From: Bryopsis sp. KO-2023
Lineage: Eukaryota > Chlorophyta > Ulvophyceae > Bryopsidales > Bryopsidaceae
Reading direction: 5' to 3'
NCBI GenBank assembly: GCA_030272585.1
Contig: BSYQ01000003.1
Location: forward strand, 372,001-436,000
Length of the DNA stretch: 64,000 nucleotides
A program made the translations under genes and the position numbers. This document shows positions 48,401 to 60,300 of this stretch, piece by piece; positions within the stretch are counted from its first letter, which is position 1, and every line of letters starts with the position of its first letter. The notes under the pieces were generated by a model. It was not told the DNA's origin and made no database searches. It saw only the letters and a list, made by a program, of their open reading frames with translations.

Positions 48401-51400
48401 CAACCCCCAGAATCCGAATATGAAAGGGTTGCCACATTTCTTTCTTTAGCTTGCAAGAATCATCCAGATAATTCAAGTTCTTATACTTTTCTTTGTTCTT
48501 CTTCTTTTTTTTTGGGGGGGGGGGGGTTATTGTTCAACAAGAATTCACAAAGCAGAAATGGGCAGCAAGATATTTTGAATCCATCAAATGCATTTTTCCC
48601 CAGTTCCACTGTCAGTTCTTTGGGCATTCTTCTCTTCTCCCCTACAGCACCTCTTTTTTCTCGGGTGCTGTGTAATCCATGGGCTCAAACATTTCCTGGA
48701 TGGGAACCAGATTGGGATCCCAAATGACATGGTAGAGGTCTCCATCTAAGTCAGACCCTGACATTTCATCTGGATGGGGTCGGGGCCCCTTTCCTGGGAA
48801 AACAATCACATCTCTGTGATGGTGAAGGGCCGGCCTATCCACAGCCGTCAAAATTCTTGGATCACCTGAGCAATAAAAATGGATGTTCAATTCAAGCAAG
48901 AACTAAAACAGATTTTCAAGCTGGCCTCCTCACGAAATGCCAATTTTTTCACGGTAAGATTGAACCCAACATTGCTTGAAAATATCTGATGAGGGATCCA
49001 GCTACGTGTCGAAACTATAAACAGGAGAGGATGTGATGATCTAAATATAGTCTAGAACTGACTATATTGAGCTGCAGTTTTTCGCACAGGCATTTTTCTA
49101 CTCAATCACCTTTTTTTGGACGGCCTTTGTTCGGCAAGTTTATCTAATATAAATTAAACATTCATTCATTCATGTGATGAGTAATATAATAATATAGGAT
49201 GGTTCAAAAATTGGTACCTGGGTGCAAGCAGGGGGCCTTGGCAACCGTTACAACTTCCTCTATAACCTTATATTCTCCCAAGGTATTGTAGATGTTTGTC
49301 GAGATTTGGACGAAAACTTCACCATATTCCAGACAGCCCGTTTCATCCACCACCCCCAAAAGCACCCTCCCTTGATTTTCATCAGTTGGGATCCTGGCTT
49401 TCTCCAACACATCCCGAATCTGCGATCTGGATTGTTTATGTCCACAGAATGGGAAAAATTACACTTGAATTTCTAGACAAAATTGCCACTACTCCAAAGA
49501 TATCTAACCGATACATTTTCATGTTGGGGGAGGGGAAAAATCGAGGGGTTGAATTGGGTGTCGGATCCGAACCTTGAAGTTTGCAAAATGGTGGATGCAT
49601 TCAGGCAAATTCTGGGACAAGCATTTTGTAAATTCCACTTTTCGCTGGGCAGTTGGCCGCGAACAAAACAAACACTCCATTGTTCCATCACACCCACAAA
49701 AAGCCCCTCAGAAAATTTCCAGTACCTGTAAAGCGCAAACAGCAGGGATCTGAAAAAGGGCTCTTGCGTGAGATTCAACCCTGATTCCTCCAAACGTTTC
49801 CAAGGCATTTCGCTTTGCATGGATCCCACCATATTGTATGCCAGCTTGCTGTCGGTCATCATTCTCAGCAAATTGTGCAAATGCTGAAACAGTAGGTGCA
49901 TGAAAGTTTCGTCCCTGATTCCCAGATTGCTGAGCAATATTATCATCTACAGGAAAAAGTCAGAGCTCAAATCACTTCCTGAGTTGAAAAAAAAACCAAA
50001 AAACAACATGGAAATTCAGGATGGAAGTGTGTTGATGAAAAAAGGATCAAAAAGATGGTGAGCTTCAGCAGCAGGTACTAGAGTTAGGTTTTTCGGGAAG
50101 AATAAGAAATTTTGATTTTGAAAAAGGCATTACATGGTGCTGTTACCTGCTGATTTAGGTACAGTTTGAGGGGTCTTGCTATGTTGAGGATTTCTATATT
50201 TCTGTGTCTGGATTCGAATTTGCTCATGCTGGGCCTGATACACAATTGAGAGGTGCCTTTCAAATTGGGATCAATGGCCACCACCCCTTTAACCCCTCCG
50301 AAACGAATCTGAAAGGCCGATGGGGTTTCGATACACCCTATCTCTAGTGAAACCTGAAAAAGCCAAAACAAACAAGCTTCCGTCAAGAATTTTCAGAGCA
50401 TCATTCCATCTTAATAATGCAAAAAGCATCATCAAAAAGGAAACAAAAACAGCAACAGAGTTCCATCAATTCCACCTCCTTTTTTGCTTAGAATTGTACT
50501 TCACCTCCTCAGCGAGCTTTTGTGAAATGGTCCCCACGCCGTCAGAAAAGCAGTATCCGTTTTCCTTGATATCTGGAATCTGCTTCCAGTTTGACACCCC
50601 AACAGTCACAGTTGCTGTGGACGTGGAGAAGCTCTGTCCGAGTCTCGATATATAGGTAGCCACCACGTGTATATCTACCAAAATAAACAGTTTCTCTTAA
50701 ATATGTTAAAATATAATACATTGAGACAAGTCAGTTTTAGCTTTCATGTCGAGGCTGAAGCTCTGGTATGTGGTTCAAGCTACGCAGATATTTTCTTATT
50801 TTCAATGGAATTCTTTTTTTTTCCTGGAAAAATCAAGGCCAATGGATTGGAATTCACCTGAAAAGTTGCCCATCCAGTCACGTATCTTCTGAGCCCTATT
50901 TCCATTGGCTTCACATTGGACAAACCAACAGCTGTGGTCTCGGATCTGGCTGCCGGTGCTGGTAAGAAACTCATACAGAAATTTACCCACTACAATTCTG
51001 CCTCGAAGAACACCGTGGACCCTGGCTATCAATTCTGAAATATCTTCCTGATTCGATGCCGACAATCTCGAAAAATCTTCGTCCCGAATCGACACCCGGA
51101 GAAAAATATCCGGGGAGTATTCCCTGAGGACACGGTTTTTCTGCAGGAACCAGGCGAGCAATTGTTTTGATTTTTCGATTTATGAATTCAACCGATGGGG
51201 GTTCTCGGATACTCCAAAATGACCCAAATGCTGATCAAATTTAAGTATATCCACGTGCATTGATGAAATCATAGATTCTGGACACTTCCAACATTGATGC
51301 TGAATTGTAAATTTAAAGAAACTGGGCGACACAATATTCACCTGTAAGAGATCTGGGCTGCATGTCACGACTCTACTAGGAGTGAGGATTACACGCTTGA

Positions 51401-54400
51401 CCCAGCAATGCTCCGAGTCCAAGTCTTCAAAAATCTCTATCCTTCTGGATGTGGTGGCTGCTTTAGCTAGTTTGGCACTTGGGGAAAACAAGTCATTCTG
51501 CAACTCATCCGCGATACCATAGAGCACAGCGACCTTCAACTTCTCATCTGTAGATTCCAGCATGGGCTTGAGTGAATCTCCAAACCGACCCTCCCAGAAC
51601 CCGTTCGCTGAGGCGACACACGACAGTGCATATGCAGTGTCTGGATTTTCTGAATCCTTTGCTCTTTGCTGGAAGGAACCCCCCAGAACGCTGCAACTGA
51701 GGGATAGCCTTCTGCAATCGATTTGAGTGAACCATACTGTTTTTTTCAATTTTGCCATCAGATCCAGCAATTCTTGAAGCCCTGCCTGTGACATGACTGC
51801 TGAATAGACCAGGGATGATCCAAATTTTTCAGAGGGGACCCCTGAAAGTTCAGTGGATCTTCTGATACCCAGAAAATCTATGCCAGCAAACTCGATCTTG
51901 CGAGTCAATTTGGGGGGCTGTCGCAAAGTGAAGTAGACTCTGGGTTCAGCATCAGATGTGAGGTCAACCAGAACGAAATCATGCAATTGCCAAGATATAT
52001 TGAAGGTGATCTCATCAGTGACACGGCAGTCCTGTTCTTCGTATTCTTTCTCAACCAATGTGAAGGAGGCTGTCCGTTGCATGAAATCAACACTCATATC
52101 ACACTGCGAAGTCCAGTGATATCCATGCAAGCTAATTTGCTCCAAAAATTCATTTTGCCCGCACCAGCGGCCCGCTTTCAGGTTTCTCATTTCCAGCTTT
52201 TGTCGAGCTCGTGATCGTCGACCAATGGCAACATTGAGCCACAATGGGGATTTCGGCCAGCTTTTGATCATATCCCACCCCACGTCCAAAATGTCGCCGA
52301 TCGAATGCACACGGAAACCTGATATGTTGAGCCCTCGGTAGTCCCTCGTTGATGGAAGTGGCCCCACATCACGGACCCTGCCGCAGTCATCAAAGCACTG
52401 AAGAACCTTTGTGTCAAGGGACGCCTTTACGTGAGCGACGGCTGCATCGACGCCCCACTCCGCTTCCGTTCCGTTGTCGTCACACCCATATAACCCGCCT
52501 CCAGAAGGGCTGGAGTCCACGCTGTCGGAATCAGAACCTGAAGAGTCTTGGGTAGCACCTCCTGAACAGCAAAAAAGTTATGAGGATGCAAGCAAGCAAA
52601 TTCGATTTCAGAACAAGCTCTGCAGATATCCTCATGCTGTGCCGCGCATGGCAGCGTGTTTTGAGGTCAAGCCGCCACCACAGACGTTCACCATTGAATG
52701 CTCCTGCGGTCGTCTTCGGCTTCACTATCTTGACTCGACAATTCGATGGAACAACACTGCTTCCGCTTCTGGGGCCAGCCGCCATATTCCTGATGGCTTC
52801 AAGCATGACCTCCTCCTGTTTGTGTGTTGCCCGCACATTGTGCTCTTCTTCGTCAGTGTGGCAAACTGTGATATACTTGCTGTCCGCCGCCCTGGACGCC
52901 CTTCCGCGGCTCTGTATCAGAGAACGCAACGACACCTCTCCGTTGAACCTACACGCATCAGCACAATTCAACCCAAATAGCAAAAACGTCTTCGACGATT
53001 TTCCATGCATCCCACTGTCGGGAGGAAGAACCTTCAGATTTCCGGTTTGAGAAAACTCACCGGACAACGAGTTTGCAAGCTGGGACGTCCAGACCCTCTT
53101 CCAAAACGCTCGTCGCGATCAACAGGCTCGTAAGACCTCGTCGGAAATACTCCAGAAGCTTGGTCTGCTCTCTCCATCCACCCATACCATCTCTTCCACT
53201 GTGCCCCACGAACACCTGTTGGCCGTAACAGAGCGCCACATTCTTTGGCCGAGTTCGTTTTAGAAAAAACCCTTGATCGATATCTATCTTCCCGAATATC
53301 ACCTGTGGATTGAGACTATGCTGCATCTCGGGTACGGAACGAAGCAGCGTGCATAGCTTTCTGGCCGTTCTCCTCATCCGCACAAACACGATGGCGCGGG
53401 ATTGCTCATTCTCCGTATCAATGAACTCTTTCAGAATCGAAAGCAACACCTTCCACCGACTGGACCTGTTCGTTTCGAATCCTGGGGTGTTCAGAAACCT
53501 CAGCAGCTGACGGCTCAATGAGGAGAGGTATTTTTTCCTGATGCTGTCCATGGGGGTGGGTTCGTCCTGGATGTCGTTCAACAGCTGCCTGAGCGGTTCT
53601 AGGGATGCCTCTGACCCCACCACCTCCAATAGCTCGATTGAGGATAACACTTGCAAAAGGTGCTCGGCCACCGCGGCTGCGTCCGGTGAAGTGTCTTTCT
53701 TCCCCATAGCCAGCCGCCTTTTTCTGACCAAGCCTCGAAGACGCCAATGATTTTGCATGGAAATTTTGTAGATGCCCGCCATATCTGAGGACAAGTTTTC
53801 CAGAACTCGGGCGACCTCCTGGACGTGCCGAACCAGCTCATTTCGCATCAGCGTGTCATTCCAGCTGAGGCGCTCAGTAACGATCACAGGGTGGGGAATG
53901 ATCGCATGCTCGTGCAAGTCCACCTGGCATCGAACTGGATACGCTATTTTCGTTTGAAGAAAATCGTTCAGCGAGTGGATACCCTCGCGTACGACCCCAG
54001 CGTCTCCTGCGCTGCTTCCAACGGGTGATGCCGTCAAAGCCAGAAGCAGTGGGCGCTTCTCTGGCGCAAGGATGTTGTATTGACGGATCAGGTTGGCATA
54101 TGGGCTATTCCCTGTAGCGCGATGGGCTTCATCAAGTACGATCACGCAGGCGTTATCTAGGGGGAAACTCGAGCGTTCGAGGGCGCATGTCATGCTGAAC
54201 AGTTTTCCGCACGTTGTCACGAAAACGTCGGCGCGTCCTTCCCGCAAGGTCTAAGAATAAACAAACCCAAGTTACTATGCATGAATAATTGCATGGCTGC
54301 ACCTTAAACACGTGTTGTATGCAGTTAAAATCAGCATTTGCATAAAAGCTGGGAAACGAAACCAAGAAGCCAAACTGATAAAAGCAAGTGGGTGAAGAAG

Positions 54401-56007
54401 GGGCCAAGTGCAACCAACCTCTCTAACTCGGTTGCTTTCGCTATATTCTGAATCCCCTGTGAGTATTTCCACAACGAACTCGCTGGGCAGCTGTTTCTTC
54501 AGGAAGCGATGTTGCTGATGAGCCAGGGGCACTGTGTTCACAACGAACAAGGCCAGTTTCTCTGGATTCACTGTTTTCATTGCGTGAATCACGCCTTCAG
54601 CACACACACACACACACACACACACAACACACACAACAGAAACACTTATTCAGAATCCTCGAGTTGCAGACTGAAACAACTTACTTCACACAACACAAGT
54701 GAGCCTTAGCTCGAGAAATTCACCTGCTGCCACGAGAGTCTTCCCAGACCCTGTTGGTAGACAGACCAGGGTATTTCCTCGCAAAGCTTCAGAAATAAGC
54801 TCTTGTTGATAGGGTCGGGGAGCTGATGCAATCAGACCGCGATAGACTTCCTGGGTGATGCTGCCAACCTGGCATCACATTGTTAAAACAAACTTTAACA
54901 GAAGTGTCCAGATGGCAATTCAAATAGCCCTACAGAGACAATTGCTCATTTTTGCCGCCAGCCGGAAATAAAAACTATCGAAGCGTGTTGATAAAGCCCC
55001 TTTCCAACATTGGATTTCTTGTTCACAGTGCAACACAGTTTAAATACTGCTCCATGTTGATACTGGAAAGAAGTTGAGGCTGGCATGGTGCTTTCCTCCC
55101 ACCTGGCAATACACTGTCGATATTGACTGGGCTGATGCCATGGAGCTCACTGCTCTGTTCCCAGCTGAAGTCAAATCAATGCAAGAGAGTTCCCTTTGCA
55201 AAAAAGGCAAATAATCCTTCCATTTCTTGTTGGGGAGTCTAGCTTGGTTGCGTAGCATCAAGGATGATTTGTCCCATGCAAAAGAATCCATAAGCCGATC
55301 TCCAACTATAACGGTCGATCCCACTGAGGCTCCACACGATCGACAGTGCATCTTATAGGGAACTCCACTGTTCTTTTTGCTGGACTTCACCCGATCATAC
55401 TGGACAGCCTTGGAGGAAAATTTTAGCAAGCCAAAAAAAACACTATAAGAAATTCGAAAAAGGAGTTGAAAGAGTTCAAGCAAGCATGAGGAAGGATTGT
55501 GATTTGACAGGTAAAGACAGCTGCACTGCTTACTTTCACCTGATATATATATTTTGAAAATACATTTTATTAAAAGAGGACTGCTTTTCACCTACAAACA
55601 GTGTTTCTACTAGTTCAAAGGGCAACAAAAATAGCTCAAATAGCTTCTTTTTTTTAAGTGACTGTGTTTTCATACTGAAAAAAAGACAAAAATCATCTCA
55701 ACACCTCTTCGAACTACTCATGGTAAAATGATTTACTGTTGAATTTCTACTCAATCGAGGGCTGGGTGTCTGAGTTTTCTGGATGATTGAATCCATGAGT
55801 GTGTGTGTGTGTCCACTTTCATGCCTCTCCTCCAGTAAAGAAATTATTAACGATGGGCCCTAAAAATATGAATCCTACCTGCTCGGAATGCTCAGAATCC
55901 ACAACAACGATAACTCCTCCATCCAGCCTAGTCCCAAATCTCAAATTTTCACTGGAAACCAGAGACCGGCCGCAGCCGCCCCCTTGCTTTCCGCAAACGA
56001 TGGACAT
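45465..56007 (-). CDS. Dicer/RIG-I-type helicase - RNA-dependent RNA polymerase - nucleotidyltransferase fusion
   Basis: Seventeen exons: 56007-55879, 55408-55103, 54868-54724, 54594-54419, 54250-53061, 52948-52692, 52537-51342, 51140-50858, 50674-50505, 50353-50147, 49946-49726, 49426-49218, 48865-48651, 48322-47950, 47612-47306, 47127-45923, 45772-45465. They sum to 6897 bases, 2298 residues; all introns are GT-AG in phase. Residues 1-75 carry paired cysteines ([12 protein letters not shown]), a possible zinc fold. Helicase, about 160-710: PTGSGKT (K188), DEAH (292-295), [32 protein letters not shown]. RdRP, about 900-1830: [42 protein letters not shown], catalytic [10 protein letters not shown] (1535-1539), PKTG, KASAWYYVTYHP. 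Nucleotidyltransferase, about 1845-2190: GS at 1895-1896, DLD at 1907-1909, third Asp at 1973, then [16 protein letters not shown]. The last 100 residues are unrecognised. The expected role is dsRNA synthesis and 3-prime tailing in RNA silencing. The start codon and the last two joins are the least certain. Confidence 0.93.
54599..54632. repeat. CA dinucleotide repeat in an intron
   Basis: About a dozen CA units lie in the intron between the exons ending at 54724 and starting at 54594 of the fusion gene. On the coding strand they form a TG run immediately before the acceptor at 54595. Confidence 0.9.
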
Positions 56008-57338
56008 TCCCCAGCCTTATGGATTGATCGACCTCCTCTCTCACGTGAGACATCTATATGCTTGGAACGTCTCGACGAAAGCCGCACCAACGAACGTATG
56101 CAGCACTTGTCCGCAATTCTCGCTCATGAGGATTGCTGTCGTTGATGTGTGGTCGACAGAGCCAGCACACGAAACGACGCGAACTAACGAATTGTCGTGC
56201 GTAAGGCAGGGCAGCCGATGGATAGAAAACAGTAACCTTGTAGCAGAGGACTGACACATTGACAGAGAAAAACAAGAAACCGGCGTACGGTAATATGCTT
56301 GCTGGTGGAACAACTCATCGCCGCCACTCTCAGGCCATGGTACTCACCAGCAAGTATTCAATCGGACGCTCAGGAAAAATGTTTTAGTCAGGATGATCAC
56401 TTCCTTGTTCCAGGTTACACTGGGCCCTCAACCAGGTTAGACAGAAAAAAAAATACAGGAAACAAATGTCAGGTTGGTGGCCTTACCCTTCACTTCTAGA
56501 GATTCGTACGAATCCCTAAAAGTGCTTCTCTTAGACGAGTCTAAGAGAAGCATTGTCACTTGAAAATAGAAAATTGCACCAGGGGATTTAACTGGTGGAC
56601 ATAGAATTTCCCCACAGCTAAAGTTTTCCCAGCAGTTTTTGCACACCAAACAAGGATTTCCGATTCAGGCTTTGGGTGCAGTCATCCTTTCGCCAATGGA
56701 TTGGATTTTATTTTTGAGGAGGATTCGTTTTCATGGATATACCCTTGTGCAAGTGCCGAGAAATGCACTTGGGACTTGCTTGTATTGTGCTGGAGTTTTT
56801 CTTTTGGGGTCACCTCTTTGCAACAATTGTATTGCCTTCGTTTGGTAATAGATTAGGCATTCACTCACTAATATCAAACTTCAGTAAGGAATTTTCAATT
56901 TCCCACATTTCTGGCAGCCATTTCTGCAAACCCCCATCCCTTGTGAGCTCTGCTCCCCATGGATTATTCCCATTTGATACTTCATAGACACAGGGTTGGT
57001 TTTCTTGACAAACACTATACATTAAAACCATGAAATAAAATCAAACAATTGCTAAAATCCTCCAAAGGAATCCACAGAGGTAACCCCCCCCATTCTAACC
57101 ATGGTTCTCCCCCGAAACTTTTCTTTTGTCTATTCTTTTCCCAAGCAGCCCTTTGTGAAATACATGGCTCCAATTTACCTATTTGAGCAAAACAAATCTA
57201 CCCACTCCTGCATGATTTATCTCCCTTTATATCTTTGGTTTGCTTCCTTTTTCTGTTCAAACCCTCCACAAATGGCGCACCCACAAAAAAAAGTAAAATA
57301 TATGTGTTCCGTCTGCACAGACAGCCCCATTTTTTGTT
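56008..57338. other. intergenic region upstream of the fusion gene
   Basis: This lies between the RAP gene stop and the start chosen for the fusion gene, both on minus, so it should contain the fusion promoter. A minus-strand frame at 56148-56041 with a gtgaga donor could be a 5-prime UTR or an alternative first exon, but its phase does not fit the second exon. Two perfect palindromes occur at 56501-56552. No other gene is seen. Confidence 0.5.
56501..56552. repeat. two adjacent perfect palindromes (14-bp and 14-bp-arm hairpin)
   Basis: GATTCGTACGAATC (56501-56514) is its own reverse complement. At 56523-56552 arms of 14 bases, TGCTTCTCTTAGAC and GTCTAAGAGAAGCA, pair perfectly around a two-base centre. 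Confidence 0.9.
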
Positions 57339-60300
57339 TTATCTCTTCTTAGGTTTCATTTCTGGCGCCAAAAGATCAGCTATAAAGGTTTTTTGATCCG
57401 ATTTTGACAGAGTCTGCCAGTGCCATTCCGGAATCGAAAAGACCTGCAGAAAAAAAGGCAGAAAAAAAAATCAGTGCTTGAAGTCCAACACTTGAAAAAT
57501 CCTCAAATGCCAAAAAAACACTGTGAAAATAAAAACAAAGGTCATGCACATTTTTTCTCCCTATTGTTGTAACATACAGAGTATACGTTTTGTTGCTGAA
57601 GCGCCCACAATGTAATAGTCAAAATCATATGGTCTTTGATCAGCTCCAAATAGATTTTAATCAGCCTATCCAGACACTGGAATCCTTTACACAATGCCAA
57701 AACAGGGCAGCGCAGCCCTACGCTCCAAAGCCGATTCCAGGCCAACTGAAAATCAAACCTTAAAAATCATGGTTATGGCGCCCTCTGCCAAAAAAAAAAA
57801 AAAAGAATCCAAAACTACAGAAGATACATTTCTGGTTGATACATAGACGGTAAAAACAGATGTTTTTGTCTCACCTTGTAACCAGACCTAGTCAGAATGG
57901 AATTCCTCAACACTGTCGGGCCCATCAGCCGCCGATCATCCCCCTCATTACAAGTGAAATGTGAAGGCCCATCCGCCTCTAACAAAATTCGATCCTCGTT
58001 CTTCCACAACACGAAATCCGGTCGAATGCACACATCGTCCAAAAACGTCCCTGTTTTCTGAATAACCCCCATCCCACCCAGCACAGCTTCAACATCCCTG
58101 TGAAAATCTGAGGTCACCGAGCTCAGCATCACTTGCTGTTTGTGGGCTTGTCGAGCATCCGCCAAAAACATCGAATGGGTGGTGTTTTTTGGTCGATACC
58201 TGCAATGGCTTCTGAGAAACAGGAACCCTTGCGAAACCTGAGCCAAATCCTTGGGGGACAACTCATTCCCTGACGATCTGAGCAACAGCATTTCATTGAC
58301 TAATCCCTCGAAGTAGTTGGGCGTCAGCACTCCGAGGGCAGCCAGAGACCATATCGTGTTTCCCAAAAACTGAGCATCAACCTGACCCGATTTCCCATCA
58401 GCTGTGGCCACTTCCATGCATTTGTTGATCAGCTTGGAGTATTGGTGGTTCAGTGCGGAACATGCATACAGCAAGGCCCCCAGCTCTTCAAAATTATTGC
58501 TCGATGCCGTGAATTTGCTCAAGAACATCTCGCATATGAGGTTCATCACATGGGGATCATAATACCTCAAACTAGCCAGAGCCCAGGCAGCATTCGATAA
58601 GTCCCTTGGTTTCCAATCGCCCAAACGCCCAACCTTGCTAAGCTCACCACAAATATTACCAACCGCCGTCATTAGGTTGGGTATATTCTCCCCACCGATT
58701 TTGGCGAAACCATTCAAAATCGAGCACATGGATTGGGAGCGAAAGGTGGCTAGCTTCGAGGGACGGATGATTTCGACCCCCATGTGATTCCAAAACTGCT
58801 GATCTCGGTAGCCCAGCATCCCGAAACCGTAGGTAATGCACCCTAAATCTTCGTCGCTCATTTGGGACCACCGAGAAGGGCTCATGGCTTCCTGGGCGAC
58901 CACACCGATTTTGCTCATGTCTTTGATTTCCAGTTTCCCCAGAGCGTACACCGCTTGAGCCAAATCTTTCATCGCCATGTTTTGCAGTCGATTCATGTCC
59001 ATCAGCTCGTTCACGAAACAATCCACCACCGACGCATCCCGAACAGCCATCGACCCCATCCATTTCAAATCTCGAACGATCATGGTGTCTGTTAGCTTCG
59101 GCACCCTTCCCTCCTCCATGAATTCCACCATGAATTTCTTGACCAGAGTTTCATCCTTGTAGCCCAGCCGCCATATCGCGAACAGAATATTGGACATCGC
59201 TTGCTGCCGGAGTGACAGGAGCCTGTTCACCTTCACGACCTCTTCCATCAGCTTCCCCACGATGTCCGAATGCTTGAAATCCAAAAGAGCTAATCCATAA
59301 AATAGATTGCTCAAGGCTTGTTCAGTGTACTTCGCCAGCCTCTCGGGTTTGACCAATTCTCGACCGAAAACGTCCAATTTCGGCAACGTTTTGATCCCCA
59401 GTTTTCCTGCCCCGTACACAATATTCGACAATGCTTGTTCGGAGTATTTGGGCAGTCGATCTTCCTGTACAATTTCGTCCCAGAGAGGCTTGATGAAGTT
59501 TTCTCGATTGAAACCGGATTTCCCGAATCCGTACATCACACTGGCCAGACCCCGTTCGTCGAAATTTCGGAGCCTGTCTTCTTTCGTCAGCTCGGAGGCA
59601 ATTTCCCCCCAAACTCGCCAGTCGGGATATTGAAGTTTGCCTATCGAGTGAATGGTGGACGTCAAATCCTGCCACCCCCAAAACAAGCTAAAAAAAACCT
59701 ACAGGATGTACACGTACACATTCCTCTACTTACAAAAACATATCAAAATCAGCAAACCCTCATTCCAAATGTGTGAATTTGGGGGAAAATATAATACTCA
59801 ACACAAACACTCTTTTTCCATATGTACGTACACGAAACTCCATGTCCCCAGTGTGCGTTCGAAAAGGCATAGTGGAGGTGGATATTTACAGTGGACAATT
59901 TTTTAATATATAAGATTGACAGTCTGAGTTTCCTTTGCAAGCAGGGGAATTCAGGGGGGGGGGGTATGTATCGAAATTAACACCACAAGCTAAGGAAACT
60001 CAGACTGTCAATCTTATATATTAAAAAATTGTCCACTGTAAATATCCACCTCCACTATGCCTTTTCGAACGCATTTATTACGACAAATTAATCCAAAAAC
60101 AAGAGTTGCAGTGGTGCTCAGTCTTTTCAGCTGACTTCATTTTTTTCGAAAAAGCTATAGAGTCTTAAAGCATCAGTAACCCCTCCCCCCCCCAAAAAAA
60201 AAAAAAAAAAAAAGTCTACGATTCCTTATTCAGAGGTCCACACGAATTCGGCCCACCAACCTGAATATTGAACGACGCCAGCCGACTCGGTCTGGCAACC

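Noticed and set aside
54250-56007. Calling the helicase part a Dicer
   Set aside because: The helicase core is Dicer/RIG-I-like, but the gene continues into an RdRP; no PAZ, RNase III or dsRNA-binding domain is present anywhere in the gene.
57101-57352. Plus-strand 83-residue frame as a small gene
   Set aside because: It overlaps the minus-strand RAP gene terminus, is rich in Phe/Ser/Tyr from pyrimidine tracts and has no recognisable feature.
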